A DNA stretch of 23,528 nucleotides, from positions 1-23,528 of the forward strand of contig JAFGCA010000731.1 in assembly GCA_016932895.1 (NCBI GenBank). Direction: 5' to 3'. Numbering within the stretch: the stretch's first letter is position 1; each line of letters opens with the position of its first letter. A model generated the notes under the pieces. It saw only the letters and a program-made list of their open reading frames with translations, did no database searches and was not told the origin of the DNA. Position numbers and translations under genes: made by a program. Shown here one piece after another: positions 7,533-15,647 of the stretch. This DNA is from Sedimentisphaerales bacterium (GTDB taxonomy: Bacteria; Planctomycetota; Phycisphaerae; Sedimentisphaerales; SG8-4).

Positions 7533-8792
7533 ATGTTCGCATCACCGAGCACCATCCGCCGGTACACGTCCATTCTGTTGATTGTGGGCCTCGTCACAGC
7601 GTGCACCGCCTGGGCCGACGCGGAAGAGGCGTTCTGGCCTCAATTTCACGGGCCGAACCGGGATAATCACTCCACCGAGACGGGTCTTCCCAAACAGTGG
7701 CCTGAGGGTGGGCCCGCGTTGCTGTGGGCGGCGGAGGGGATCGGGCACGGATTCTCCGGCGTCTCCATCGCCTCGGGCATGATCTACACCGCCGGCAACA
7801 TCGAGAAGGACACCGTCATCACCGCCCTGGACATGGGCGGGAAGGTCCTCTGGCAGTTCGCGAACGGCCCGGCCTGGACGAAAGACCACCCCGGCACGCG
7901 CAGCACCCCGACCGTCGACGGCGACCGGCTCTACCACCAGAGCCCCGTGGGCAATCTTGTCTGCCTGGACGCCAGGACCGGCCGCAAGCACTGGCAGATC
8001 AACACCCTGGAGAAGTTCCAGAGCAAGACGAGCACGTGGGCTTTGGCCGAATCCCTGCTGATTGACGGGGACCGCGTGATCTGCTGCCCCGGCGGGCCGC
8101 AGACGTGCATGGTGGCGCTGGACAAGAGGACCGGCGCGGTCGTCTGGCAGGCGCCCAGCACGGGCGAGCTGGCCGGCTACGGCTCCCCCTTTCTGTTCGA
8201 GCTCGAGGGCCTGCGCATCATCACCACCTCGACCGCCAAGGCGGTGATCGGCGTCAATGCCGATACCGGCGCGCTGCTGTGGCACGTCAAGCACGAATCC
8301 TACGCCGACGAGAACGTCATGATTCCCATCGTCCACGACGGCCACCTCTTCTTCAGCAGCCTCAAGACCGGCTCGGTCAAGTGGAAGCTCGACGTCAGCG
8401 AAGGCAAGGTCGCGCTCACCGAGATCTGGCGCACGCAGGAGCTGGACAACCACCACGGCGGAGTCGTGCTGATCGGTGGGAATCTCTACGGCAACAGCAC
8501 CTTCCGCAACAGCAAGCGGTGGGTCTGCCTGGACTGGGAGACCGGCGCCAACAAGCACATGGAAAAGGGCGTCGGCAAGGGCTCGCTCACGTATGCCGAC
8601 GGCATGCTCTACACGCTCAGCGAGGACGGCCGCATGGGCCTGGTCCGACCCACGCCCAGCGGCCACGAGCTCGTCAGCGCATTTGACATCCCCAAAGGAG
8701 GCAAAGGCAATAGCTGGGCCCACCCCGTCGTTTGCGCCGCCCGACTCTACATCCGACACGGAAACTTCCTCTACGCCTACGCCCTGCGATAG
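7533..8792 (+). CDS. Exported PQQ-like beta-propeller repeat protein
   Basis: A 419-aa protein with an N-terminal export signal (SILLIVGLVTAC at about residues 13-24). VTAC could be a lipobox, and AWADA just after it could be a signal peptidase I site. The mature part is a beta-propeller of repeated strands: ALDMGGKVLWQF, CLDARTGRKHWQI, ALDKRTGAVVWQA, VNADTGALLWHV and CLDWETG. Each has the A/G-x-TG-x-x-x-W signature of PQQ-like (BamB-type) blades. Its opening FWPQFHGPNRDNHS is typical of planctomycete members. Such proteins usually lack a bound quinone and have unknown roles in the periplasm. A GAGGAG ribosome site lies about ten bases before the ATG. It is transcribed away from tRNA-Thr and appears monocistronic. 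Confidence 0.9.
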   Translation: MFASPSTIRRYTSILLIVGLVTACTAWADAEEAFWPQFHGPNRDNHSTETGLPKQWPEGGPALLWAAEGIGHGFSGVSIASGMIYTAGNIEKDTVITALDMGGKVLWQFANGPAWTKDHPGTRSTPTVDGDRLYHQSPVGNLVCLDARTGRKHWQINTLEKFQSKTSTWALAESLLIDGDRVICCPGGPQTCMVALDKRTGAVVWQAPSTGELAGYGSPFLFELEGLRIITTSTAKAVIGVNADTGALLWHVKHESYADENVMIPIVHDGHLFFSSLKTGSVKWKLDVSEGKVALTEIWRTQELDNHHGGVVLIGGNLYGNSTFRNSKRWVCLDWETGANKHMEKGVGKGSLTYADGMLYTLSEDGRMGLVRPTPSGHELVSAFDIPKGGKGNSWAHPVVCAARLYIRHGNFLYAYALR

Positions 8793-8808
8793 TGTAGTAT
8801 CAGAACCC

Positions 8809-9075
8809 ATGAAAGCGAAGCATCTCGACCGCAAATTCGACACCGGGCAAGACATAACGCGGCACCTGGACACGTCCCGCCAACGCCGGCCCAATCAGCA
8901 AAAGAAGCGCCTCAGCCTGACCCTCCCGCTCTGGATGGTCCACATCCTCGACAAACAAGCCAACCGCCTCGCCATCTCCCGCCAGGCCCTAATCAAAATC
9001 TGCATCGCCGAACGCCTGGAACGCACTACGCCAACTGGCGCCCCCACCCCGCCCACCGAACGCAACCCCGGCTGA
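8809..9075 (+). CDS. BrnA-like (CopG/ribbon-helix-helix) antitoxin, no toxin partner seen
   Basis: An 88-aa protein. The N-terminus MKAKHLDRKFDTGQDITRHLD and the core KKRLSLTLPLWMVHILDKQANRLAISRQALIKICIAERL match the BrnA antitoxin pattern: an acidic-basic linker followed by a ribbon-helix-helix DNA-binding fold. The last 13 residues are a proline/threonine-rich tail unlike the family. BrnA normally follows a brnT ribonuclease gene and represses the pair. Here the gene upstream is the PQQ-like propeller and no BrnT-like ORF is seen on either side. No clear ribosome site precedes the ATG. It is probably an orphan antitoxin or repressor. Confidence 0.7.
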   Translation: MKAKHLDRKFDTGQDITRHLDTSRQRRPNQQKKRLSLTLPLWMVHILDKQANRLAISRQALIKICIAERLERTTPTGAPTPPTERNPG

Positions 9076-9293
9076 ACCAAACCCCGCCCCCGCCCTCCAC
9101 AAATTTCCGATCGCGAACACATTTTTCGCTAATCTCCACCCCCTGCTGTGCCGATAGCGATAAGTGCTTTTGAGACGCGACACCTTCGGATGAGACACCA
9201 GATCGGATGGCTGCAGCTATCGGACATACGCAACCGTGGCCATACGGCGCGAGCTGCGCAAGAGAACCTCTACGAACGAAAGGACAGCGAGAA

Positions 9294-9551
9294 ATGAACG
9301 TGAAAATCAAGAACTTTGACGTTGATGTGGATGTCAAGACCAAAGGTATAGAATTTGAAGTCAGGACTCCCGATGGAAAAGCCCAACTCGGAGACTGCTA
9401 TCTCACTATGACCGGGTTGATATGGTGTCCTGGAAGAACCAGCAAAAAGAACGGAGTCAAGGTGACATGGCAGGAGTTTATGGACTTGCTTTCCAGCAAG
9501 GACACGCTCAAACGCGCGGTGAAAGTGGCTAAGAACCCGCCCCAGAACTGA
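9294..9551 (+). CDS. Conserved-looking 85-aa protein of unknown function
   Basis: The protein begins MNVKIKNFDVDVDVKTKGIEFEV and continues through a WCPGRTSKKNG stretch and the segment WQEFMDLLSS. It alternates short beta-like strands with a C-terminal helix and has no signal peptide. An AAGGACAGCGAG purine tract precedes the ATG, supporting this start over the upstream one at 9207. The next gene (NYN nuclease) starts 89 bases downstream on the same strand, so the two may be one unit. I have seen similar small proteins annotated as hypothetical and do not recognise a function. Confidence 0.6.
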   Translation: MNVKIKNFDVDVDVKTKGIEFEVRTPDGKAQLGDCYLTMTGLIWCPGRTSKKNGVKVTWQEFMDLLSSKDTLKRAVKVAKNPPQN

Positions 9552-9640
9552 GGCTATTTCGGAACCATCGGCCGAGCAGACGCGTGGGGCGTGATTGGCT
9601 TTCGACGCTCCATTGCGTAACGACAGAGAAGGAGGTCGCA

Positions 9641-10231
9641 ATGGCGATCGGACTGTTTATCGACGGCGCCTATGTCTTCAAAGTATTCAGAGACCGCATG
9701 GATTACCTGAAGCTGAGGAACTACGTGGAGAAGGAACTCGATGACGAAACCGACGAGGGCTACTTTTTCAACGCGGATGACGATCCGCCGAAAGCGCAAA
9801 GACTGCACAATGCACTCTCCTTTCCTCCACCAAATGGCCCGGGGCTTCGCGTCAAAATCTACTGGCTTCAGAAACGCTTGTTGTATTGGCCCAAGCACTT
9901 GGGCGGACAGCCTGTTTTGCACCCAGACGATGAGACAATTCAATACGAACAAACGACGCAAAAGGCAGTTGATGTGGGACTCATCTACCACATGACTCGG
10001 TCGTATCACAAGCGCAAATGGAATCGCCTGGTGCTTGCAGCCGGGGATGCAGACTTTCACGAACCGGTGCAGAATCTCGTCGAGCTCGAAAATGTGGATC
10101 TGTATCTTGCGGGATCTATGAGCAGCATTTCGGACCAACTTCGTCCGTATGCGAGGAAGGTTTTCGAAATTGACAGAGAGCCTCTGAAATCGGAATTGCG
10201 ATTGGAGGTGGCGGAGAAGGTTGGCTGTTAA
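9641..10231 (+). CDS. NYN (PIN-like, LabA/DUF88-type) domain protein, putative ribonuclease
   Basis: A 196-aa single-domain protein. The first strand GLFIDGAYV carries acidic residue D8. KAVDVGL supplies D111, and the GDADF motif supplies D136 and D138. These form the metal-binding site shared by NYN/PIN nucleases, which cleave RNA. A strong GAAGGAGG ribosome site sits nine bases before ATG 9641, so the ORF start at 9584 is not used. Loop residues 35-60 are unusually acidic. It follows the 85-aa gene and ends just before a doubtful ORF. The substrate is unknown. Confidence 0.82.
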   Translation: MAIGLFIDGAYVFKVFRDRMDYLKLRNYVEKELDDETDEGYFFNADDDPPKAQRLHNALSFPPPNGPGLRVKIYWLQKRLLYWPKHLGGQPVLHPDDETIQYEQTTQKAVDVGLIYHMTRSYHKRKWNRLVLAAGDADFHEPVQNLVELENVDLYLAGSMSSISDQLRPYARKVFEIDREPLKSELRLEVAEKVGC

Positions 10232-10244
10232 GCTAGTTTGCGCA

Positions 10245-10496
10245 ATGGAAAAGACGGCGCGCATCTGTTCTCTGCATCCCTGCGTGTGGTGGGCTGGCAA
10301 CAAGGGGGGCGCGGACTCCGTTCATTTCTTGCTCAAAGTCCCTAATCGCACCATTCGTTCCCGGGACGAACGGTGCGATGCAGCTCCGCTGATTGTGACC
10401 GAAGACTTGCTCGAAGCGCGGGCCAGGAAGCAGGCCCTCAAGAAGATGCTCGACCAAGTCCCGGACCGCCCGCCGGTGCTGGGTGACGAGCGGTAG
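10245..10496 (+). CDS. Doubtful small ORF (possible remnant)
   Basis: The frame is open from 10221, inside the NYN gene. ATG 10245 is the first start outside that gene and gives 83 aa. No ribosome site precedes it. The C-terminal third (VTEDLLEARARKQALKKMLDQ) looks like a coding helix, but the middle overlaps a 35-bp palindrome. No family is recognised. It may be a gene remnant or a non-coding region. Confidence 0.25.
   Translation: MEKTARICSLHPCVWWAGNKGGADSVHFLLKVPNRTIRSRDERCDAAPLIVTEDLLEARARKQALKKMLDQVPDRPPVLGDER
10345..10379. repeat. 35-bp inverted repeat
   Basis: ATCGCACCATTCG and CGAACGGTGCGAT are complementary except at one position, with the centre TTCCCGGGA continuing the pairing. 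Transcribed from the minus strand the mismatch becomes a G-U pair. It resembles a palindromic intergenic repeat or a regulator site. No T-run follows on either strand, so it is not a standard terminator. Confidence 0.6.
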
Positions 10497-10590
10497 GGCA
10501 GGATTTCAAGCGGAGCCGTTCAATCGAGTGCGGACCGCCGGCGCAACGTGCCTGACTTTTTGGTGTTCGCGTCTTGTTATTCGATGGGTC

Positions 10591-11040
10591 TCAGGCCGGA
10601 CCGTTTTCCAGTCGGTCGGCGTCGAGGCGATCCTTGTCGCGCCCCGTGGCTCGCTTGTTCCTGATAAGGTCATCGCGTGACACAACCGGTACCGACAGAC
10701 CTTCTATGTCCACGATCTGACGCTTTGCATAAGCCTGATCGAATTCGAGGCCGCTGACAGCGCTTATGACATCGATCCTTCGGGGAGTCACACCGATCTG
10801 GAAGACGACACCCGGCTCAACGAACGTGGTCTCATCGATTTCATGCAAGGGGGCACCGAACGTTGCGAGACAATGATAGACGCGCCGGGAGTTCTCGGCC
10901 GAGCACTCGACCCAGATATCGATGTCGCCGGTGGCGCGAGGATACCCGTGCGCGCCCATGGCGTAGGCGCCCACCAGGAGGAACTTAACCTCCTGGTCTA
11001 ATAAGCTTTGCAACATGTCTCTGTAATCGCTGTTGAGCAC
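10591..11040 (-). CDS. Nucleotidyltransferase-fold protein (second module)
   Basis: A 149-aa minimal nucleotidyltransferase. The signature LLVGAYAMGAHGYPRATGDID holds the G-[AS] helix and D39/D41; a third acid, D90, is in RRIDVIS. All catalytic acids are present. The C-terminal half (VVSRDDLIRNKRATGRDKD) is typical of DUF6036-like proteins, where a conserved lysine/arginine helix closes the fold. Its start lies inside the preceding small gene (56-base overlap; an alternative ATG at 11016 reduces it to 32). It is distinct in sequence from the nucleotidyltransferase at 6237-6824 but has the same partner arrangement. Activity and target are unknown. Confidence 0.75.
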   Translation of the reverse strand: MLNSDYRDMLQSLLDQEVKFLLVGAYAMGAHGYPRATGDIDIWVECSAENSRRVYHCLATFGAPLHEIDETTFVEPGVVFQIGVTPRRIDVISAVSGLEFDQAYAKRQIVDIEGLSVPVVSRDDLIRNKRATGRDKDRLDADRLENGPA

Positions 11041-11179
11041 GGTCCTGTCCCTGCAGTGACCAGATTTCGGCGGTCAACTCCCACATGAAGCTGAGGCGTT
11101 CGGCCGGGGAGGCGTCCATGTAGTCGTCGTCCTCGTCCGTCAGCTTTCTCAACCTGACTTGATCTCTTCGAAGCTTCAT
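10985..11179 (-). CDS. Small protein paired with the second nucleotidyltransferase
   Basis: A 64-aa protein: a charged N-terminus, then DASPAERLSFMWELTAEIWSL and a basic tail QRLQRHVAKLIRPGG. The SPxxRL segment followed by a helix resembles the SPDRKL segment of the small protein at 6821-7084. It overlaps the nucleotidyltransferase gene by 56 bases in another frame, an arrangement I recall as recurrent in this family. There is no ribosome site; a TATAAT box ends only ten bases upstream of the ATG, so the message would be almost leaderless. Confidence 0.65.
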   Translation of the reverse strand: MKLRRDQVRLRKLTDEDDDYMDASPAERLSFMWELTAEIWSLQGQDRAQQRLQRHVAKLIRPGG

Positions 11180-11188
11180 CGTTGTCGT

Positions 11189-11198
11189 ATTATACCAC
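11189..11198 (-). promoter_or_regulatory. Extended -10 promoter of the small-protein/nucleotidyltransferase pair
   Basis: On the minus strand TGGTATAAT gives a perfect TATAAT (11194-11189) with the TGn extension. No good -35 hexamer lies 16-18 bases upstream. Initiation about seven bases on would start the RNA only two or three bases before the ATG at 11179. The promoter sits in the 38-bp gap behind the cupin gene. Confidence 0.6.
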
Positions 11199-11217
11199 AG
11201 TCGCCGCGGCCCTGCAC

Positions 11218-11559
11218 CTAATCAAACCATTCGTCGGCGGGGTCGAAGGGGGGGATGCAGACGTTTACGATGCGGAATCGTCCGACGGCGCGGTGGCGGC
11301 AGCCCGGCTTGATCAGGACCGTGTTGTAGGGGCGGACCGGGACCTTCTCGCCGTCGAGCTCCATGTGCCCGGTGCCGGCCAGGAAGAAGTAGATCTCCGT
11401 GTGCTCCTTGTGGTAGTGCACGCGGGCCTCGGCGTGGATGTCCACCATGTGCAGCGTCGCGGGAGAATCGCCCACCTCGGCAAACGCCCGCCGGGCCAAC
11501 CCGCAAGGACACTTCACCCCCTGGATCTCGTCAAAATGAGCCACCTCGAAATTAGCCAT
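11218..11559 (-). CDS. Cupin-domain protein
   Basis: A 113-aa single cupin fold. Motif 1 is HYHKEHTEIYFFLAG, with metal ligands H48, H50 and E55. Motif 2 is PYNTVLIKPGCRHRA, with H89. It probably binds a divalent metal and may act as an isomerase, dioxygenase or ligand sensor; small cupins cannot be assigned from sequence. AAGGAG lies seven bases before ATG 11559; a GTG six bases earlier is less likely. It is 41 bases downstream of tadA on the same strand and may be cotranscribed. Confidence 0.85.
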   Translation of the reverse strand: MANFEVAHFDEIQGVKCPCGLARRAFAEVGDSPATLHMVDIHAEARVHYHKEHTEIYFFLAGTGHMELDGEKVPVRPYNTVLIKPGCRHRAVGRFRIVNVCIPPFDPADEWFD

Positions 11560-11600
11560 AAGCACTCCTTCATTGCGCCGCCGACATGAGCGCCGCGTGA

Positions 11601-12086
<486 letters not shown>

Positions 12087-12096
12087 CAAAAACCCG

Positions 12097-12624
12097 TCAC
12101 AGTATCTTCTGCATCCAGACGACGTCGAAGACGCGGCCGTTCTTGACACCGACTTGGCGAAAACGCCCGACCTCCACGAAACCGTGCTTGCGGTGAAAGG
12201 CGATGCTCCCATCATTCAGCGACGAAATGGGAGCGAGGATCGTGCGAATCCCCTGCTGGCCGGCGCGGCGCTCGAGTTCGTCCAGCATGCGCGAGCCGAT
12301 TCCCTGTCCCGTGGACCCCGGGGCGACGAAGTACGTGATCTCGGCGGTCCGGGCGAAGGCGGGCATGGGATTGTGCCGGCGCAGCAGACCGAAACCCAAC
12401 AGATTGCCGGCCACGTCCCTGGCCGCGACCGTCGGGTAGCCCCGCGTAGACGCCAACATGGCGTCGAAGAACGCGTAGGGGACTTTCTCCTGCGGAAACG
12501 CCGCGAAGCTGTTCTCCACGTAGTGGTTGAACAAATCCACCACGGCCTCGCGGTCGTCCGGGCTGATGGGCTTCCATTCTGCGTCCAAAGCGTCCGGCGC
12601 AGATTCGCTATTGTGGTCGATCAT
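12097..12624 (-). CDS. GNAT-family N-acetyltransferase (phosphinothricin/amino-acid type)
   Basis: A 175-aa acetyl-CoA-dependent acyltransferase. Motif [16 protein letters not shown] (100-114), forms the pyrophosphate loop, and [17 protein letters not shown] is the downstream helix-strand typical of the Pat/MnaT (phosphinothricin or L-amino-acid N-acetyltransferase) branch. ATG 12624 is preferred to an in-frame TTG at 12639; no strong ribosome site is seen for either. The gene starts 56 bases downstream of tRNA-Glu on the same strand and precedes tadA. The acceptor is unknown. Confidence 0.85.
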   Translation of the reverse strand: MIDHNSESAPDALDAEWKPISPDDREAVVDLFNHYVENSFAAFPQEKVPYAFFDAMLASTRGYPTVAARDVAGNLLGFGLLRRHNPMPAFARTAEITYFVAPGSTGQGIGSRMLDELERRAGQQGIRTILAPISSLNDGSIAFHRKHGFVEVGRFRQVGVKNGRVFDVVWMQKIL

Positions 12625-12660
12625 GGGGGAAGGGGCCAAGCAAATGCCACATCATCAATG

Positions 12661-12680
12661 GTACATAGAAAATAAAAAAG
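12661..12680 (-). terminator. T-rich tract after tRNA-Glu (weak terminator candidate)
   Basis: Minus-strand sequence immediately after the tRNA reads ACTTTTTTATTTTCTATG. The tRNA T-arm and acceptor helix could supply the hairpin. There is no separate stem, so partial read-through into the acetyltransferase gene is possible. Confidence 0.35.
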
Positions 12681-12753
12681 TACCCCCTAGGGGAGTCGAA
12701 CCCCTGTCTCCAGGATGAGAACCTGATATCCTAGGCCACTAGACGAAGGGGGC
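12681..12753 (-). tRNA. tRNA-Glu (anticodon CTC)
   Basis: A 73-nt cloverleaf. Acceptor arms GCCCCCT and AGGGGGT pair with a G-U at the end. The anticodon stem TCAGG/CCTGG encloses TTCTCAT with CTC at 34-36, reading GAG. The T arm is AGGGG TTCGACT CCCCT. CCA is not encoded. It lies six bases after tRNA-Met on the same strand. Confidence 0.95.
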
Positions 12754-12759
12754 ACTAAA

Positions 12760-12833
12760 TAGCGGCGGGTGGACTCGAACCACCGACCTTAGGCTTATGA
12801 ATCCCACGCTCTAACCAACTGAGCTACGCCGCC
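12760..12833 (-). tRNA. tRNA-Met (anticodon CAT, elongator-like)
   Basis: A 74-nt cloverleaf. Acceptor arms GGCGGCG and CGCCGCT pair, ending in G-U. The D arm is GCTC/GAGC, the loop TTCATAA carries CAT, and the T arm is GGTGG TTCGAGT CCACC. The acceptor resembles elongator Met tRNAs and not the C1xA72 initiator type; a lysidine-modified Ile tRNA is less likely. The anticodon stem TGGGA/GCCTA has one G-U and an A-G mismatch next to the loop, which is unusual. Confidence 0.9.
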
Positions 12834-12851
12834 GGCTGCCCTAAACGGCTA

Positions 12852-12881
12852 ACAATACCACGTTTTCGGCGGTTCTGTCAA
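12852..12881 (-). promoter_or_regulatory. Strong sigma-70 promoter of the tRNA-Met/tRNA-Glu operon
   Basis: A perfect TTGACA (12881-12876) and TATTGT (12857-12852) are 18 bases apart, with a TGG extension before the -10. The predicted start is near 12845, about 12 bases before tRNA-Met. Confidence 0.85.
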
Positions 12882-13021
12882 CCCTGATTTCTCAAAATCG
12901 CCGACGTGATCTCGGCATGCAGGCCATTGGAATGGGCGTGGCACAGCGGTCCGAGCGGGCCGGTCGCGTCTTTGGGGTCGATTCCCCGATGCGCCGCCCT
13001 CCTGAGACCTCGACCCGCCGG

Positions 13022-15601
13022 TCACTTCCGCCTCATGGCCTGGAGCGTTACCGGTCCCAGCAATCCCGACGGTTGCAGGGGCCATTGCGCCGCGTCGAAA
13101 GGCTTGTAGGCGGGCGTTACGATGTTGATATCGTGCATGATCTTCCAGTTCACCTTACGCACGTCCAGATCGCGAATCCGGTTGGCGGCGAGATTCGTCA
13201 CCTCGATCTCGATCGTGTTGGCGCCCTTCTTCAGGTACCGCCCGACGCGCGCCCGCAGGGGCAGTGCGAAGAGGTTCGCCGCCTCCTTGCCGTTGATTCG
13301 CACCCGCGCCGACTCGCGCACATCGCCCAGGGCCAGTACGTAGTCATCCGCATCCGCGGGATCATAGAACGGGAACGTCAGACGATAGCGGGCCGTACCG
13401 GCGAATACCCTGGCCTTCTCGTCCGGCGCCTCGGTCCAGGACGACAGCGCGTCCGTGCGGAAACCATGCGGCAGCTCCGGTCCGCCTTCGATGAACTCGA
13501 CTTCCCACGTCCCTTCCAGTGCGAACGCTTCGCCCGCGGCCTGCAGGGGAACGTACGGCTCGGCCTCGAGGCGGGACGCGCTTGCCTGGATCACGAACGC
13601 CTGACCCGCAGCGATATCGAGATAGATTTGGCGGACCGAGCCTCTCTTTCTCGTCGGCAGAAGTGCCGACGTGCCGCTCATCGGATCGTGCAGAACCGCC
13701 GAAACAAACGGGACAGCAAGATCGACCCAATCGGTGCAGTCTCGCCCGGTATGATTCGCTACGAAATACCAGTACGAGTCGTCCGTCCGCCGGCGAATGA
13801 TGCGAAGGCCCTGATCGGCGAGGGTCTCGCGCATGACGCCCGCCTCGGTCAAAGCGCCCACGAGATCGTCGGCTATTACAGCTCGGGCAAGGCGCTGCTT
13901 CTGACGGTTGAATTCGGCACGCCTCTTCGCCAGGTCGGCATAGCCGGGCACATCCGCGGGCAAGGTCCGCTCGAAGAGGATCGTCGCTCCCTGCCCGGCA
14001 AGATCGGCCAGCCGCTGCAACGTGCCGACCGGCATGAAACGACACTCGGGCACGACGATCACCCTGTAGGCGCCGCCCGGTGCAACCAGCGTCCGTTTCT
14101 CGCAACGAATATCGTGCAACATCCGATCGGAGATGAAATCGAACGCATACCCTCTCTTGTCGAGAAGAGTGGCGACCTCACCGATCCGCTGCTGATCGAT
14201 CCACTCTTTGTGGTGGACCGGCAAATTCTTCAGCAGGCCGCGGGCATCCATCCAGAGATCGTGTATGGGCCAGTACACCAGAATGTCGTTCGCCGGCCGG
14301 CCCGCCTGCAACACCGCCTGGCAGCGGGCGATGTAGTCGTTCAGAAGGGGCATGTCGCGCCACACTGAATTTCTCGGGTCCGCCTTGGTGGACGCATAGA
14401 AAAACCAGCCGGGCCAGGGCGCGTCCTTGGGACTGTAGCACGAGCCGTGGTAGAAGACGTGGTTGATTCCGGCCAGGAAGAACAGGTCCATCTCCAGTTT
14501 TATCTGGCCCAACGTTCCATGCCAGTGCTCGCGCATCCACGTGCAGCTTTCCGAGGAGACCAGTTGCCGGCCGACCTCGTGGGCTACGTGGGCCGCCGAT
14601 GACGCCATCCGGCAGATCCGGGGATCCGAATCTCCGGGCCGGCAGAACTGCTCCTCATGACGGAAACCGGGAATGGGAAATTCGGGCGATCCGAACATCT
14701 CGGTTTCGGGAATATCGGCGGTCGCGTAGACATCCAGCAGATTCGAGGGAGAGCCGTGAGCCTGGTCTCTGGTGAGCATACCGCGCGACCGCGCCCAGTC
14801 GGCCCATTTCTGGATGAACTCCTGATGCAGCTCGGCGGCGGTGAGACGGTAGTCATATTTGATCCGGCCGGCCTTCTCGGCATCCGCTTCTTGTCCGAAC
14901 AACGTTTGGAGATGGTCCCTCATGTCGTAGCCGCGCCGCCGGGCAAACTCATCGGGCAACTCGGCACACCAGTTGCCGCTGTACTCGAACGAATCATGAT
15001 ACTGAGCGCGCGGCAGAGGCGTACAATTTGCCAGCGCCTTGTCAAACCGCTCCAGATACGCCGAGATCGCACCGATGGAATACGGATTGAGCATGTGCCC
15101 GGCCCCGCCCGGTGCGGCACGTTTGACCATGCGGCGACTCGTGAATCGCAGGCGGTTCGTCTCGGCATCCAGGCTGGCAGCGGTGTCCCAATGCTCCTGG
15201 GGCAAATCCGGCCCGCCGAAACACCATCCGGTGCCGGTGGTCATATCGACCTGCATTCCCAGCGCCCCGGCCCGGCGAACGATGTACTGCAAGGAGTCGA
15301 TCCAATCGGCCGAGAGATACTCGATATAGCGAGCCTCGTACCCCTTGGCGCCGTAGATCGGGACGATATGCACCGTGCCGATGCCGCCCTTCTTGAGATT
15401 CTCCAGGTTCCAATCGATGCTCTCGCGATCCCAGGCGCTGCCGGGAGACCACCAGTAGGTTCCCGGCCGGTGCTGGACCTCGATCGCAAAAGGCCACGTT
15501 CCCGGTTCGGCCGCGGTTCGCGCCGTGCAAGACATGCAACACAAAACCACAAGGCTCATCAGCACTGCGGGGTACCATCGTCGGTTGGCGTTCATCGGCA
15601 T
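13022..15601 (-). CDS. GH106-like glycoside hydrolase (putative alpha-L-rhamnosidase)
   Basis: An 859-aa exported enzyme. The signal region PAVLMSLVVLCCMSC could be a lipoprotein signal (cysteine near residue 25). The catalytic part opens with TYWWSPGSAWDRESIDWNLENLKKGGIGTVHI, the pattern of GH106-type barrels (W followed by a helix, then a beta strand), and YGAKGYEARYIEYLSADWIDSL follows. The middle has a YHDSFEYSGNW acidic segment and SSESCTWMREHWHGTLGQIK, both in positions where the family carries acidic residues. The C-terminal third (from about 690) is a beta-sandwich (YRLTFPFYDP, ARVRINGKEA) like the galactose-binding domains of GH106. It has its own promoter and no polysaccharide-utilisation partners nearby. 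The specificity call is moderate; other related glycosidases are possible. Confidence 0.75.
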   Translation of the reverse strand: MPMNANRRWYPAVLMSLVVLCCMSCTARTAAEPGTWPFAIEVQHRPGTYWWSPGSAWDRESIDWNLENLKKGGIGTVHIVPIYGAKGYEARYIEYLSADWIDSLQYIVRRAGALGMQVDMTTGTGWCFGGPDLPQEHWDTAASLDAETNRLRFTSRRMVKRAAPGGAGHMLNPYSIGAISAYLERFDKALANCTPLPRAQYHDSFEYSGNWCAELPDEFARRRGYDMRDHLQTLFGQEADAEKAGRIKYDYRLTAAELHQEFIQKWADWARSRGMLTRDQAHGSPSNLLDVYATADIPETEMFGSPEFPIPGFRHEEQFCRPGDSDPRICRMASSAAHVAHEVGRQLVSSESCTWMREHWHGTLGQIKLEMDLFFLAGINHVFYHGSCYSPKDAPWPGWFFYASTKADPRNSVWRDMPLLNDYIARCQAVLQAGRPANDILVYWPIHDLWMDARGLLKNLPVHHKEWIDQQRIGEVATLLDKRGYAFDFISDRMLHDIRCEKRTLVAPGGAYRVIVVPECRFMPVGTLQRLADLAGQGATILFERTLPADVPGYADLAKRRAEFNRQKQRLARAVIADDLVGALTEAGVMRETLADQGLRIIRRRTDDSYWYFVANHTGRDCTDWVDLAVPFVSAVLHDPMSGTSALLPTRKRGSVRQIYLDIAAGQAFVIQASASRLEAEPYVPLQAAGEAFALEGTWEVEFIEGGPELPHGFRTDALSSWTEAPDEKARVFAGTARYRLTFPFYDPADADDYVLALGDVRESARVRINGKEAANLFALPLRARVGRYLKKGANTIEIEVTNLAANRIRDLDVRKVNWKIMHDINIVTPAYKPFDAAQWPLQPSGLLGPVTLQAMRRK

Positions 15602-15647
15602 CGCATCCTTCTCTGTTAGGTCGGCGGAGCTGCTCTATGACCGTAAA

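Noticed and set aside
7542..8894. 450-aa minus-strand ORF
   Set aside because: It is the exact antisense of the PQQ-like propeller gene, whose repeats and ribosome site are convincing.
8800..11200. Complete defence island or known toxin-antitoxin system
   Set aside because: Antitoxin, NYN nuclease and nucleotidyltransferase genes are close, but none forms a recognised complete system and no transposase or integrase borders them.
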